A DNA stretch of 64,000 nt, taken from the NCBI GenBank assembly GCA_010909165.1, contig MU008164.1, forward strand, positions 1 through 64,000, read 5' to 3'. Positions 1 through 11,395 of this stretch are shown piece after piece. A model generated the notes under the pieces. The model saw nothing but the letters and a program-made list of their open reading frames with translations. It was not told the DNA's origin and did not search any database. The stretch comes from Anthoceros angustus. Its lineage: Eukaryota; Streptophyta; Anthocerotopsida; Anthocerotales; Anthocerotaceae. A program made the translations under genes and the position numbers. How positions within the stretch are numbered: the first letter of the stretch is position 1; each line of letters begins with the position of its first letter.

Positions 1-2640
1 GGGTCAATCACCAAGCTCCCATCCTCCGATGCTTCTCGCCCATACACCTCAAAGAGGGCCAAATCCTCATGGCCTTTTCCCTCTTGCGACTTGGTCCTTA
101 ATTGCCGGGCGACTCTTGCACCAATGCAGGGTCAGAGCACCATTTCTTCTCCATGAACTTCAGCCCAGCCTCGCACCAGTCACCTCACTTCCTGGTCCAT
201 GTTGGGCCACCGCAGGGATTTCGGCAATGGGCGCCATCTCCTTCTCGTTGTTTCCCAAAACAAAACCTCGACTACCCCGCAGATCGGTCAAGAGAAAAAT
301 CGAAGCCGCCTGGCCCTTCCACGCCTCCTCCTGCTTGCCGCCTGATTTCTCTCTCCCGCCGCCCGCCTGCCCCGATCGTCCTCTTCCTCGCAGACAATGA
401 GATGTTGATTTGGCTCAAGGCTGCGTGGCCGCCTTCTTGCTGCAGCCCGCCTCCGACCGCCTCCCGAAAGTCGCGACGCAGGCTGGGTGTGCCTTCTCCC
501 GCTGCGCCCGACCGATCGTAGTCCCGCCCGCCACTAGGGTTGTAAATTCTCGGTCTCAGACGTCCTGCTTTCGCCACCGTGGTGGAACTAGCCACCACCC
601 ACTTGACTACACAACTGCGGTATATTGTGAGCATCCCTAGCATATATAGACACCTTTTATTCTAAAATTCCCAATACCCAAGGACTCTATTTCTACCCCA
701 CCCCTCCGGGTCAAACCTAAGGGTCAAAAAATTATTATTATCTCCAAGGGCCAAGGACCATTCCGATAAAAGACCCGACTCGATTTATTCTCAAAGCACT
801 CGCTATTCTAACACATCCAAAACAAAAAAATCGCTCACCCCGACACTTGGGAGCTGGGTTAGTGCACATGTGGTCTTCCACACGCCTCTGCTCAGTTCGC
901 GTGACATGCTCATTTCTCTCCGGTGGTCACGATAGATGTGGTGACAAAAGCACTTGCTTATAGAAAGCCTCCCGACTGCTGACACACAAAACTCATAAGC
1001 CAAAATGTGCCATCGAAGCGAAATGAAAAGCACGATTCGAATCACAACACAAAGGTGTCATGCCAACCCGTCCATACGTTTTGATTTTGTTTGGCCTCAA
1101 GGCGGTTGTCGACATCCGGGAACACTTCTTCACCTTGAACATCCCAAGGCCCATGTGATAACCTTGAACTCCTCCGCAGGTGAATTTCATCCGAGGTGGC
1201 TTGGAAGTGATCTCGAATTCAGTTCCTATATGACATATCCGATTTGACACAACCCCACCCAACTCTTGCTCGCTGATTTGGCTTAGTTGGTCCAAACCTA
1301 ACCCACAATTAAGTGGTGTCCATATGGCGCATCATCCAACCCGCCTGCTGCAAAACCACTCCTTCCCTACACAATTCTTTGCATCGAGTGAGTTAGTCAG
1401 GCGCCCGAGAAACATAGTTTCCAGTTGTAGCGGCTAAGGCAGGATCGTTGCATTTTCTTCCCCTTCAAGCCTCGCCTTTCGGGCCCGATCCGCCTCCGTG
1501 GTCGGCTTTTCTGAATTCCGGATGTCGCTTACGCCACCCACATCTTGGCTAGTGCCTCCAGATGTTCGGTTGCACAGTCACTTGACCGCCACTGCACTTG
1601 GAGGGCGAGCTGCGGCTCCCTCCGTCACCCCTCGAGCCGCCTTCTTCTTGACAATCCGGCCAGTGGATCGGGCGGAGGCGCCACATCCTTCTTGCTCGGA
1701 GAGCCCTCCCCAATGCCATGATCATTTCTTGCCACAAGGAAGGAAGAGCGCGCATCAAGGAGCGAATTGGCGTTCTCACTTTGCGAGCAAGTTAGCAACG
1801 AATGGGAGATGCACCTCCTCCGTGGGAATGATCGTCCCACGCATCCACTTGCAGCCGACCGTCTTCTTCCTCGCCCGCTCGCGGAGTCCGCAAATGCTAC
1901 TACGAAGTTGAAGGGGCCCGAAAACTGCTTCGCGGTGGACTGTGGGGAAATGGTTTTAAAAGACCTTATACGCCCGGACAAGAAGTTAGGGTTCCCCTTG
2001 TTTTGCCCGATTCCCAGCCGTATCGTCGATGGATTCGCGATCGTACATAATATATGTATTCCATTTTAGGATCCTGTCTTGACTACAGTTAGAAGTACAG
2101 ACCGCTGTGGAACGCCAAATTTTGGGTCCACGGTTGGAAGAGGGGCGGATGCCTCTTAGTTTTGTTCATATTAGTTAGGTTTTATTTTTATTTTTCTTTT
2201 CTCACTCTGTAAGAATCGGCGGAAGACAACAAGGAATGGCAAGTGGAGAAGCGGGCGGATGGATTGTTGCGGTCCCGTGACGGACGAAAGGAGGAAAACA
2301 GCGATTCAAAACGGGTCCAAGACGGCGAAAGAAGAGAGGTCGGAGGTCAGGGAAAGTTCTGTAGCGAGGAAGGTTCGCGGAAGGCCGAACTCGCCAAGAA
2401 GGAGGCCGGTGCAGGCCTAGTGGCGGCGGGCGCGAGTCACGCCCAGTTGATGGGGCAGTCCGGACATGCGGGAGTAAAGTCCTTACTCCGGTGGAAGGAA
2501 GACGCCGCAGAAGGGTCTTCGCGAGTTGCGGACAATATCGACGGTCACGAGCTTGGAGGTGGTGCGCGGGCTGCAGTGGCTGGAAAGGAGGAAGAGGCGC
2601 AGACAAGGAGGAGCGCATGCATGCATATATAGAAATCGTC
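1..2640. other. no recognised gene
   Basis: Several overlapping ORFs on both strands give low-complexity, proline/arginine-rich translations with no domain I recognise, typical of chance ORFs in GC-rich DNA (roughly 200-560 and 1480-1900). No LTR, terminal inverted repeat or tRNA was seen. A run of TCCTTGG motifs starts near 2640 and a TATATATG stretch lies near 2780, just upstream of the coiled-coil ORF, so a promoter there is possible but unproven. Confidence 0.4.
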
Positions 2641-2955
2641 CTTGGCGCTCGGAGGAAGAAATCGGTGTCCTTGGCCTTGGTGGTTGAGGAATTCAAACGT
2701 CCTCATCAAGGGAAAAGGTCCTTGGCCTTGGACGGAAATTTCGTCCTTGGCCTTTGGGGTGTGGAAAATCCTTCCTCACCCTATATATGTAAGTAGAGGG
2801 GAGGCCGAGTCGCTTCGGCCAAGAATGAAGAACTGGAGGCCAAACTCAAGGAGCTGGAGGGAGGCAGGCCACATGGAGTAAGGGCGTGAGGAGCTCATGA
2901 AGCAAGCAACGGAGGCGACCAGCGGTGGAAGGAAGAGGTAGCCCACCGGAGGAAA

Positions 2956-3384
2956 ATGATGCATCGCATGCTGGTCGTCAGGAAGCAACGCTTTCAGGCT
3001 GATTATGCATGGCAGCAAGGGATACTGGAGGCATGGAAGAGAGATGCCGCCGAGAATGTCACTTTACAGCTTCGTTTGAGTGAGGTGACGCTTGAGAGGG
3101 ATGCGTTGCGAAGTAAGATAGCCTCAGGAGAGTGGCCTGAGGAATTTGATGAGATTTGTTTGAAGGGCCAGGAGATGCAGGTCCACTTACATGCTAGGGT
3201 CAACAAGTTCGCCAAGGAGATGCGTTCCTTAAGGAAGTTGTTGGGTCCCCACGATGACGACAAGAAGATTTTGGAAGAATTGCGACCCTCAACTTCAGAG
3301 ATTCAGGACTTGGAGAGTGAAATGGATGCAGAAGGCTCAATGTGGGAGGAGCCAATGGAAGAGGAAGAGATTTCAGTAGGGTAG
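2956..3384 (+). CDS. hypothetical coiled-coil protein, likely transposon-derived
   Basis: This is a 142-residue ORF with no recognised domain. Its composition is rich in Glu, Lys, Leu and Arg with heptad-like spacing, and it ends in a very acidic tail (residues about 118-140). The same frame upstream (from about 2820) also reads as charged coiled coil (KLKELEGG and similar) until a stop, so the ORF may be the C-terminal part of a longer protein that has been interrupted. After the stop, other frames through about 3640 encode a Lys/Arg-rich segment ending in NTKKK, which could be a frameshifted continuation. It lies just before a tandem repeat and a candidate LTR, so it may belong to an LTR element. 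No function is assigned. Confidence 0.35.
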   Translation: MMHRMLVVRKQRFQADYAWQQGILEAWKRDAAENVTLQLRLSEVTLERDALRSKIASGEWPEEFDEICLKGQEMQVHLHARVNKFAKEMRSLRKLLGPHDDDKKILEELRPSTSEIQDLESEMDAEGSMWEEPMEEEEISVG

Positions 3385-3678
3385 AGTTGGTGGGGTGTCA
3401 AGCGGAGACGGGGCTGCACCAACACCCAACCGCTTACAGGTACTGACAGGGCCGACGAGATGGCTCTGAGAGAGGTTGCCTCTGAGCGCCAAGAAGAAGG
3501 GGTATGCCCACCGTTCAGCGATCAACATCGCCGAGGCAGTGTGGAGGTTCTGTCGCGGCAGTGAAGAGATCGACGGGTCCCAAGCCAAGAGGAGGAAGGC
3601 GGTGGTTGGGCGCAGCCATGTCAACACCAAGAAGAAGTAGGCAAATAGTTGGTAGGGAGTGAATGGTCATTAAGACCC

Positions 3679-3880
3679 CTAGGGGTTAGTGGGATTGTTA
3701 GGAGGTAGGTTAAGAACCTTTAAGAGGCCACCTACTTAAAAAGCAACCCCACCCCGACTTAATTAATGCTAGGGGTTAGTGGGATTGTTAGGAGGTAGGT
3801 TAAGAACCTTTAAGAGGCCACCTACTTAAAACCGTAAGCAACCCCACCTACCCCACCTTAATTAATGCTAGGGGTTTGGG
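3679..3880 (+). repeat. two-unit tandem repeat (~90-99 bp)
   Basis: A unit beginning CTAGGGGTTAGTGGG occurs at 3679 and again at 3769, and a third partial start (CTAGGGGTTTGG) lies at 3868. Units 1 and 2 are nearly identical except for short indels near their ends. A TATAAGAG motif follows at about 3889, so this could be the U3 part of an LTR. Confidence 0.8.
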
Positions 3881-4254
3881 GAGCTCCTATAAGAGGGGAG
3901 GAGCTCCCATAATAAAATGTCATGCCTTGCTCTCCGAGTGTGTGCTTGTCTTGCTACACAAGCGTGCCGACCGGTGAGGGTGCATGGTGTCCGGTAGGGT
4001 CTTGAGGTGCGGTGACTGTGGTGAGGGCGGGCCCAAACCTTTCTTTCTGGAGGTAGCAACCGGGTAGCGTCGAGCGTGAGGGAGCGGCATTGTGGTTGCG
4101 TGAACGGTGCATGATCGGTAAAGGAAGACCCTAGCAAAATCCAAAGACGCTGGACGCCACTTGCAGCCAAATGTCGCCTAGGTCCGTGAGGGCAATGCCC
4201 TATGATCTCGAGGCGCTGGCCGGGAGGCTGTGAGGGCGCCTGTAGAGATAGTTA

Positions 4255-4475
4255 GCTAGGAAGAGTGGAAGAGGTAGATTAGAGAAGAGAGGAGAAGAGA
4301 GGAGAAAAGAGAGAAAAGAGAAAAGAAAAGAGAGAGCGAGAGAGCGAGAGAGTGAGAGCGAGAGGACGAGAGAGGAGCTAGAGAGGATAGGGAGCAAGAG
4401 AGGAGAAGGAAGGAGCAAGAGAGAAAAGAGAAAAGACAAAAGAGAGAAGAGAGGAGGAAGAAACCTAGAAAAGAG
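4255..4475 (+). repeat. GA-rich polypurine tract
   Basis: About 220 bp are almost pure A/G on the plus strand (repeated GAGAGA, GAGAAAAG and GAGCGAGA), interrupted by very few pyrimidines. Minus-strand ORFs here are Leu/Ser/Phe low-complexity shadows. It could be a GAGA-type 5' regulatory or leader sequence, or simple expansion. Confidence 0.85.
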
Positions 4476-4899
4476 AGGGAAGGTGGAATTTCAAGGGTCA
4501 GATAAGAGCTTGAGGGGCGGCCCCAAATTTGTCATGAGAAGGGTCTTAGGGAGTGTAGGAGCTGCTGGTGGGAGGATTGCCCATCAGACGGTGATTTGGG
4601 GGTCCCAAGGTCGCCGCCGCAGACATTGGTGCCGCGACGAGGTCCGGACGAGTCATCGCGCGAGGGTAGTGTGACTTACCGAGGGTGGGGCCCCGCGGCG
4701 TAGGAGGGGCGCTTAGTCACCGGGCGCCTGTGACGGGAGCCGTGAGAGTCGAGAGGTCGGGCCGTGGAGGGCGCACCTCCATCCGTGCGGGAAGGGCTCC
4801 CCACTCCTTCGTGGAACGAAACCACCGACGAACCGATGCTGGATAAGTGTGGCTGCCATGTACGAGGGTTCCGGGGTCCGGGAACCTCCCACCACAACC
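4476..4899. other. intergenic; possible primer-binding site of a truncated LTR element
   Basis: No coding signal is seen. At 4627 the sequence TGGTGCCGCGACGAGG resembles the TGG-initial primer-binding sites that follow plant LTRs, which would make roughly 3650-4625 an LTR and the rest a body cut short by Copia element 1. No pol sequence or partner LTR supports this in the window, so it is only a suggestion. Confidence 0.2.
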
Positions 4900-5065
4900 G
4901 CGTTGGTTATGGTTACCTTAGCTAAACCCGTGGTCATACCCTTTGGTATCTAGTACCGAAGAGGTACAACTCTTCGCATACGTGCTATAAAAGCCCACCT
5001 CTTGTAATCAATTGTATCAATTAGTAAAGCACTATCTTTGATCAAACGCTCAGGCACCTCAAACT
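4900..5065 (+). repeat. 5' LTR of Copia element 1
   Basis: This direct repeat matches 22114-22278 apart from small indels. It contains CATACGTGCTATAAAAGCCC, a plausible TATA region (the 3' copy has lost the TAT), and CTTGTAATCAATTGTATC. The PBS starts at 5066. Confidence 0.75.
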
Positions 5066-5079
5066 TGGTATCGAGCATA

Positions 5080-6885
5080 GTTTGATTACTAAGTTCATCA
5101 TGCATTATGATGTGAATCTAGATGTTCTTCTAATATGCAACGTCTTTCCAATGCTTTGGTATTTGTAATATGAAGCTATTTTATACTTATTTATAGTTTC
5201 TTATATTCAACCAAACATGTTTTCTAATAAAATAGTTTGGCTTCTTCTATGATTAACCTTTATATTCATTAAAGTTTCATGGCTCATTGCCACTCTCTCA
5301 TTCTTCATCTTATTCTTCTTGCACTCTACTCATTCTTCCTTGCACAAAACATTGTTTCTTTATTGTTTTACATAAAGTTACAACATGGCAAGAAGAACAA
5401 TCACAAGAGTATCATGCTAAGAGAAATGGAGAATTAGAGAGGAGAAGTAGAGAGTGCATCCTCGATGTTCTCATAACTATAATAGGCTGAATTCTACATT
5501 TTCAACAACTTAGGGAGCAAGATAGCCTTCATGCTATCAACTTCTTTCTTCAAAATGATTTGGTGTCTTCGCGAAAGTACACCAGCCATCAAAGGTCATC
5601 TAGACCTTGGTCCTCTGATGATGATTTGCCGCGATGTTGTGGAGATATTGAGCTCCGAGTATAATAATTCCTCCTATCATTCTCACAACAGGAACACATT
5701 CACCTTATTATACTCCAACTACACTTCAAAGCCATTCTCTACAAAATTCTTCATCACAACATTCTAATCATGATTCAAATCATCATCCACTTTAAGAAAC
5801 TCTATTATCGATGGACGCAACTCACAAGATTTCTCAAAATTTACATAACATGATAATATTTCTCAACATTCGCGGCATCATCAGCAACAACCTGCCATGG
5901 GAGTTCACCTATTGCATCAAAAGCAACTCACATTCACCTCCCATCGACAACTTCCTATGCTCAAGTTCATGAGATTGCGCCGGCAGGATTTTCTCTCGAC
6001 TGGAAGGATGATCATGTATCTACAAATGAGATCTCAAGGAAGCGCTATAAGATCAGCCTCTCTAACAACGTCATGTTTTCCAGGTTTGGAGAATTCGGCT
6101 AAATGCATCGGAAAAATCAAAAACAATCATCGATTGATATCTCACAATCGCAGACGTGACTACTCCAATCTCATGCAATCATGTCAAATGAGCGCCAACG
6201 GCGCTCGAATTCAACAGCACACCTTCCAATTTTCCATCACCGAGATTTCAAGGATCGACGCCATGTTTTCCGGTCGCTTTGGTCATCGGATGGCGCTCAT
6301 CTCCAGCCGCCAGTGGTCGCCGGCGCCTCCCGCAGCCCCGCCGATCGATCCAGATCGGAGGCGCCAGATCATCGGGCCGTGTGCTGGCCCACCCGCCGAG
6401 GCCCGACCGGTGCCCCGCCGACTTAAACTAAGTTTCTTTCGGGGCCCAAAGAAACTCCACATAAGTTTCTTATGGGGATGTAAAGCTCCCCGCTTTCACG
6501 CCCCTTTGGATCTCCGGGCCCGGCGTGACGGACACCTCTTCCGATCTCGGGCACACTTTAAAATCGCCACGCGTCACCTCTTGCCCCGCATTTTCAGCCA
6601 TCAAACAAGAGCTTTCGCCTTCCACCCCTTTCGATTTTTATGAATCTGCTGCTCAAGAGCTATTCCATTGGAGTGTCATCACCTTTGGGATCATTGAACC
6701 ATTTCGATTGATCGGCCCAAGCGTTTCAAAGCACTTTGCTATGCTCTAGTGATCGTGGCATAGTTCAGCTATTTGATTTTAATCTTTGTTTTCATACTAT
6801 TTTTGCTCAGCTTTCTCATATTACTATATTAGAAGCCCTCTTTTGTCATAACGGTGTTCCTTCTTTATATTATTATACACATCTA
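5080..6885. other. element 1 leader region, no recognised domain
   Basis: About 1.8 kb separate the PBS from the gag-like start. The first part is AT-rich with short broken ORFs. A longer ORF (5897-6643) is chimeric: its first half is Ser/Arg/His-rich and its second half (about 6240-6640) is a GC-rich proline/arginine stretch unlike its surroundings, possibly a captured fragment. No domain is recognised. Confidence 0.4.
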
Positions 6886-6888
6886 ACC

Positions 6889-7420
6889 ATGGCATCACGT
6901 CCTCTTCTGACGACGCCACCTACACCAATTATTAATTATATGAATGTCTTTTGAATTCAAAGAAAAGACCGTTTGACGGCACAAAGTTTGAGATATGGGC
7001 CAAGCGTATGCTCCATACTCAATACTCGTGACTTGCTTGGCATAGTGGATGGCACCATTCAAGCCTCGGTCCCTCTCTCGACTCTTGGATCAAACAAGAC
7101 AGCTTGCACTTCACATTCTTATTTGAGGCCTTGGCGAAGTTACCCTACATCATCTTGATGGGGCTACTCTGCAGAGGCTTGGCGGCTAGTAGATATTTTC
7201 AATCTACCAATGTTATGACATTAGTAGGCGAATTAATTTTATTCTTACGCATGCATAATAATGAGAGCATTGGTACTTATGTTGGGAAGTTTCGATATCT
7301 TCGGCCAATTTTGCTACACTCCTTATCGAATTTGAAGCTTGTGTCCAACTATCGCCTCCCTTCCCGACTTTCAAGCATTTGTGTCCTCTCGAATGGCATT
7401 CGAGAGGCTCATCAGTAAAG
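6889..7420 (+). pseudogene. Copia gag-like region of element 1 (frameshifted)
   Basis: An ATG at 6889 opens a short frame with a stop at 6952. A neighbouring frame then encodes the Copia gag pattern of a Phe-Asp-Gly-Thr-Lys start, an aromatic residue and LLGIVDGTI (about 6970-7060), which corresponds to the usual N-terminal UBN2/DUF4219 region. Frames keep changing to about 7420, so no intact gag product can be made. The region would have encoded the capsid protein. Confidence 0.6.
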
Positions 7421-7796
7421 GTGGCCGACACCCAACATTTCCATCTCCGAAATTGCGCGCTCTCCTTCAAGAGGAGGCTTCCAGTTCAACGCCGCACTTC
7501 AAGCATGGTGGTGAACGAGTTATGTTCGTTAGCAAAGGCCGTCAACGCTCTCAGACGTGCCCGTCCTCCTCCACACGAGACGGCCCTTCACTGCGCCTTC
7601 TCGGCTCCTTCTCGGCTCCTTCTCCAAGCTGGTGGTTCCACCGCAAGCTGCATTTGCAATCGCGATTCTGCCATTGGAGCCCGAGCTGCAAGAAGAAAGC
7701 CGGTGAGCCTCGACGCCTTCCAAGTCCCAATATGGCCTCGACCTCCAAGCAGCCGACATTGCCCTCACGCTTGGTAGCTTTCGAATACAAGACCTC

Positions 7797-8240
7797 TTGG
7801 CTATTGGACTCACCGCTCGCATATTTGCGCCATCACCATATGTTTTCGATTATCTCCTCAAGATCAACGCTTTTGTTCTTCTCGATGACTCGACCTTATT
7901 GCGAACGCACATTACTTTTACTCTTGAAGATGGTTCTGTCCTTCTTTTAAGTGATGTGCTGCATGTTCCGCAAATGGCGAAGAATCTTATCTCCGTCCGA
8001 CACTTGGTGAAGGACGGTACTTTCAGGCTAGAGTTCGGCAGAGGCGATTGCCTCCTCACAAGATCTGTGCTCCTGGTCGCGTGGTTGCTAGAGGTCGTCA
8101 TGACTGACCTCTATGTCTTCTCCGCTGCAGTGATCAGCCTCGACCTCCCGAATGGCCATCTGGGCACGAGAGGAGTTCTCAAAGGTGACTCCTATTATGG
8201 CATTCTCGGCTTGGACATATTAATCATGATAAGCTTTTAG
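7797..8240 (+). pseudogene. Copia protease / GAG-pre-integrase fragment, copy 1
   Basis: The 147-residue ORF includes LLLSDVLHVPQMAKNLISV, the hallmark joining Copia protease to the GAG-pre-integrase domain, preceded by a frameshifted WLLDS, the remnant of the aspartic protease active-site region. It ends after the GAG-pre segment. The second copy (about 8690-9150) has the same motifs in shifted frames. The protease would have cleaved the gag-pol polyprotein. Confidence 0.7.
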
Positions 8241-8367
8241 AGATGTCTAGGCGGATTTATTTAGGGATAAGCTACCACACTTTTCACAGACTCCTCCGTT
8301 ATGTGAACCTTGTATATATGCTAAACAACGTAGCTTCCCTATCCTACTTACCGCCGTCTACTCACCC

Positions 8368-8598
8368 TTGGAGTTGGTCCATGTTGATCTTTGTGGTCCA
8401 CTCCCGGTCCCTTCACTTGGCGCATCGCACTTTATGACTATTGTTGATGACTATAGTCGCTATACCTTTGCTATTCCGCTCAAGTTGAAGAGTGATTCCT
8501 TCGGCTCCTTCTCGCGGTCCTTCCTTCTCCAAGCTGGTGGTTCCGGCCCGCAAACTGCCTGGCGGTGCGATTCGAGCCAAGAAGAAAGAAGCCGGTGA
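8368..8598 (+). pseudogene. Copia integrase N-part, copy 1 (truncated by duplication)
   Basis: The frame reads HVDLCGPLPVPSLG followed by MTIVDDYSRYTFAIPLK, the start of the rve integrase core with two of the acidic residues expected of the D,D-35-E triad nearby. After about 8500 the sequence jumps back to the start of the duplicated unit, so the core is cut off. Confidence 0.75.
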
Positions 8599-9261
8599 GC
8601 CTCGACCCCCCTTCGCAATATGGCCTCGACCTCCAAGCGGCAGCCGACATTGCCCTCACGATGCTTGGTAGCTTTCGAATACAAGACCTCTTGGCTATTG
8701 GACTCATTTGCTTTATTGCCCATCACCATATGTTTTCGATTATCTCCCCAAGATCAACGTTTTGTTCTTCTCGGCGATGACTCGACCTTATTGCGAACGC
8801 ACATTACTTTTACTCTTGAAGATGGTTACATCCTTCTTTTAAGTGATGTGCTACATGTTCCAAATGGCGAAGAATCTTATCTCCGTCCGACACTTGGTGA
8901 AGGACGGTACTTTCGAGCTAGAGTTTGGCGAGGCGATTGCCTCCTCACAAGATCTGTTGCTCACCGGCGTGGTTGCTAGAGGTCGTCAGCGGCATGACCT
9001 CTATGTCTTCTCCGTGCAGTGATCACGGCTTCCTCGACCCGGCTCCATGGCCCGCTGCGGTCGAGAGGAGTTCTCGCAAAGGTGACTCCCTATTATGGCA
9101 TTCTCGGCTTGGACATATTAATCATGATAAGCTTTTAGAGATGTCTCTATTTATTTAGGGATAAGCTACCACACTTTTCACAGACTCCTCCGTTATGTGA
9201 ACCTTGTATATATGCTAAACAACGTAGCTTCCCTATCCTACTCTACACCGACTACTCTATG

Positions 9262-9700
9262 GAGTTGGTCCATGTTGATCTTTGTGGTCCACTCCCAGTC
9301 CCTTCACTAGGCGGCGCATTGCACTATATGACTATTGTTGATGACTATAGTTGCTATACCTTTTTCTATTCCACTCAAGTTGAAGAGTGATTCCTTTGGC
9401 TCTTTTACTCCTTTTGTCACTATGGCTAAGCTGCAAGCCGATTGCAAGCTTCGGTGCATTAGATCTGACAATGCAGGAGAATTAAATAACTGGCAATTTA
9501 AGGACTTGTGTCTTGAGAGGGGTCAGTTTACGGTTCCCTATACTTCTCAGCAGAATGGGGTTCTTGAAAAGGCCAACGGCGATCGCCGCCATGGCCCGCG
9601 CCATGCTAGCCAGCTCCCCAAACCCTTCGGGGTTCAGCGGGCGATTCATAAGGTTCTTTCCAAGTCGGTCGCCGACTTTGAGTCCGGCATGGATATAAGC
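9262..9700 (+). pseudogene. Copia integrase core, copy 2
   Basis: The second integrase copy continues further: after MTIVDDYS and a frameshift it reads RSDNAGELNNWQFKDLC and YTSQQNGVLEKAN, matching the RSDNGGE and YTPQQNGVxER motifs of Copia integrase. The expected acidic residues are present but the frame is broken near 9360 and again near 9600. It would have inserted element cDNA. Confidence 0.8.
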
Positions 9701-10315
9701 CTCTTATTACTCATCTTCGATTTTTGCCCCGCCTATGCTAATATTCCTCTCTCGCGACAAGCCACTGCTCGTCGGTATTTGTTGGCTATGGCGAGGACCG
9801 TAAGGCTTATAAACTTGACTTGGATACCCATGCTATTGTATATGCTCGACCGCTCACTTTTGATGAGGCTCGGTTAGCATCCGCTGCTCGAGTCCATGGA
9901 TTCGCCGGCCTTGAGGACACGCTTCTTCCGACCTGTGACCTTATGCGAGTTTTTGACTCCTCTGTTTTCCGGACTCGGTCCCGCAACTTTGCTCCATCCT
10001 CGGCCTCTTCACCTCAAGCGGCACCTATACCTATTATCCGCCGAGGGGAAGATGAAGCCATTGTTGATCCTTATGAAAGCAGAGACTTTGGTGCTCTTAA
10101 TTCACAAGACCCGAGGCAGTTCTGCTCCACCTTCTCCGTAACACTTGATCCAGAGCGAAGGTATCCTTCATCGCCAACCGAGACACCTGGAATGAGATCC
10201 CTTTGATTTAGAGTTCAATCAAGTGGCTACACCACCGCCGCAGTCACGCAACGCTTGAGTGTTGCCCTTGAGAGGAGATCCTCTCACTCTTCAAGAGGCA
10301 TATTCGCGACGATGC

Positions 10316-10960
10316 TAAGTGGAAGTTTGCTATTGATGATGAATATAATTCTCTTATCAAAAACAATACTTGGACTCTAGTAAACTTGCCGAAAGCGAAC
10401 TCATCAAATGCAAGTGGGTTCTCAAAACTAAATTCGAGGAGGTTGAACCTCGTATTCGCTATAAGGCGAGACTAGTGGCTAAGGGTTATAGTCAGAAAGA
10501 GGGAGTGGACTATCAGGGCGATAAGGTATATTCACCTGTAGTCAAGGCTGCTTCCGTGAGAATGCTCCTGGCTTTATGTGCCGAGCTTAATCTGGAAATT
10601 TATCAGCTTGATGTTTGTACTGCTTTCCTTTATGGTCATCTGCAAGAAGAGATCTATATGGATCAACCAGAAGACTATGAGGATGAGCAATACCCAAACA
10701 AGGTGTGTAAACTTATTCGTTCTATTTACGGACTAAAGCAAAGCCCACGTTTATGGTATGAGAGAGTGGACTCTTACCTCAAGAAGATAGGGTTTATCCA
10801 AAGTGAAGCAGACACCAATATCTATGTACTTCGCAAGGACAGCTCCCTTGTGCTGGTTGCACTATATGTTGATGACTTAGTTATTCGCAACAATATTGAA
10901 CTAGTTAACAAGATTAAAGTGACCTTAGTAAAGAATTCGAGATGAAGGATCTCGGCAAAG
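10316..10960 (+). pseudogene. Copia reverse transcriptase (RVT_2) of element 1
   Basis: The longest clean frame of element 1 (10370-10945, 191 residues) contains KARLVAKGYSQKEGVDY, LDVCTAFLYGHLQEEIYM, IRSIYGLKQSPRLWY and the catalytic LYVDDLVI (YVDD box). These are the successive motifs of the Copia RT. The frame shifts at 10945, and the next frame continues with MKDLGKVKYILGM, the connection region toward RNase H. The element is then interrupted at 11146 by Copia element 2. The RT domain itself looks intact; flanking domains do not. Confidence 0.9.
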
Positions 10961-11146
10961 TTAAATATATTCTTGGAATGCATGTACATAGAGATACCAT
11001 CGGTGCTATCTATCTCCATCAAGGAAGATATGTATGGTATGTTAAAACGCTTCAATTTGGAGAATGCGTCGGACGCACAGTAGTTAAGCTTATCGCTACC
11101 GCCCACAATCGTAATGTGAAAAGAAGAGATGGAAAATATTCCTTAT

Positions 11147-11381
11147 TGATGAAATAGGTCACTATTAGGGCACTCTTCACTAGGGCACCTAGAACTTAAT
11201 GATTTATTTATTTGGATAGGGCATTAAGTAGTTTAGGTAGTTTTCTTTAGTTGGTTACTTAAGTGGTTATTTGTTACAACCACTAGGTGGTTATAACCAC
11301 TTCTAGCCTTCTATATAAGGCATGTACTTTCTATCAAATGTAATGCAACACATATTGCTAGAGCTTGTATGATTCTCATCA
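11147..11381 (+). repeat. 5' LTR of Copia element 2
   Basis: It is a 235-bp repeat with TG...CA ends. CTATATAAGG at 11311-11320 is a good TATA box, followed about 25 bp later by the likely transcript start. It is followed directly by the PBS at 11382. Identical in substitutions to the 3' copy at 19623-19857. Confidence 0.93.
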
Positions 11382-11395
11382 TGGTATCGAGCACA
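11382..11395 (+). promoter_or_regulatory. primer-binding site of element 2
   Basis: TGGTATCGAGCACA abuts the LTR end and resembles the 3' end complement of plant initiator tRNA-Met (TGGTATCAGAGC) with one base missing in the middle. The same shortened form occurs after the element 1 LTR at 5066, so the missing A of CAGA may be a site of the recurrent CAG/CTG indels described in the findings. Confidence 0.8.

Larger units (their letters stand above)
7606..9400 (+). repeat. tandem duplication inside element 1 pol (2 x ~900 bp)
   Basis: The segment from GGCTCCTTCTC near 7606 through the integrase start near 8505 is repeated at about 8505-9400. Both copies carry the GAG-pre-integrase text and the integrase start. 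They differ mainly by small indels that shift the frame at different places in each copy. The junction near 8500 lies on a GGCTCCTT motif that resembles both original boundaries. Confidence 0.85.

Noticed and set aside
4200-4439. Long Leu/Ser/Phe minus-strand ORF resembling a signal or membrane protein
   Set aside because: It is the complement of the GA-rich tract; the composition is entirely due to the simple repeat.
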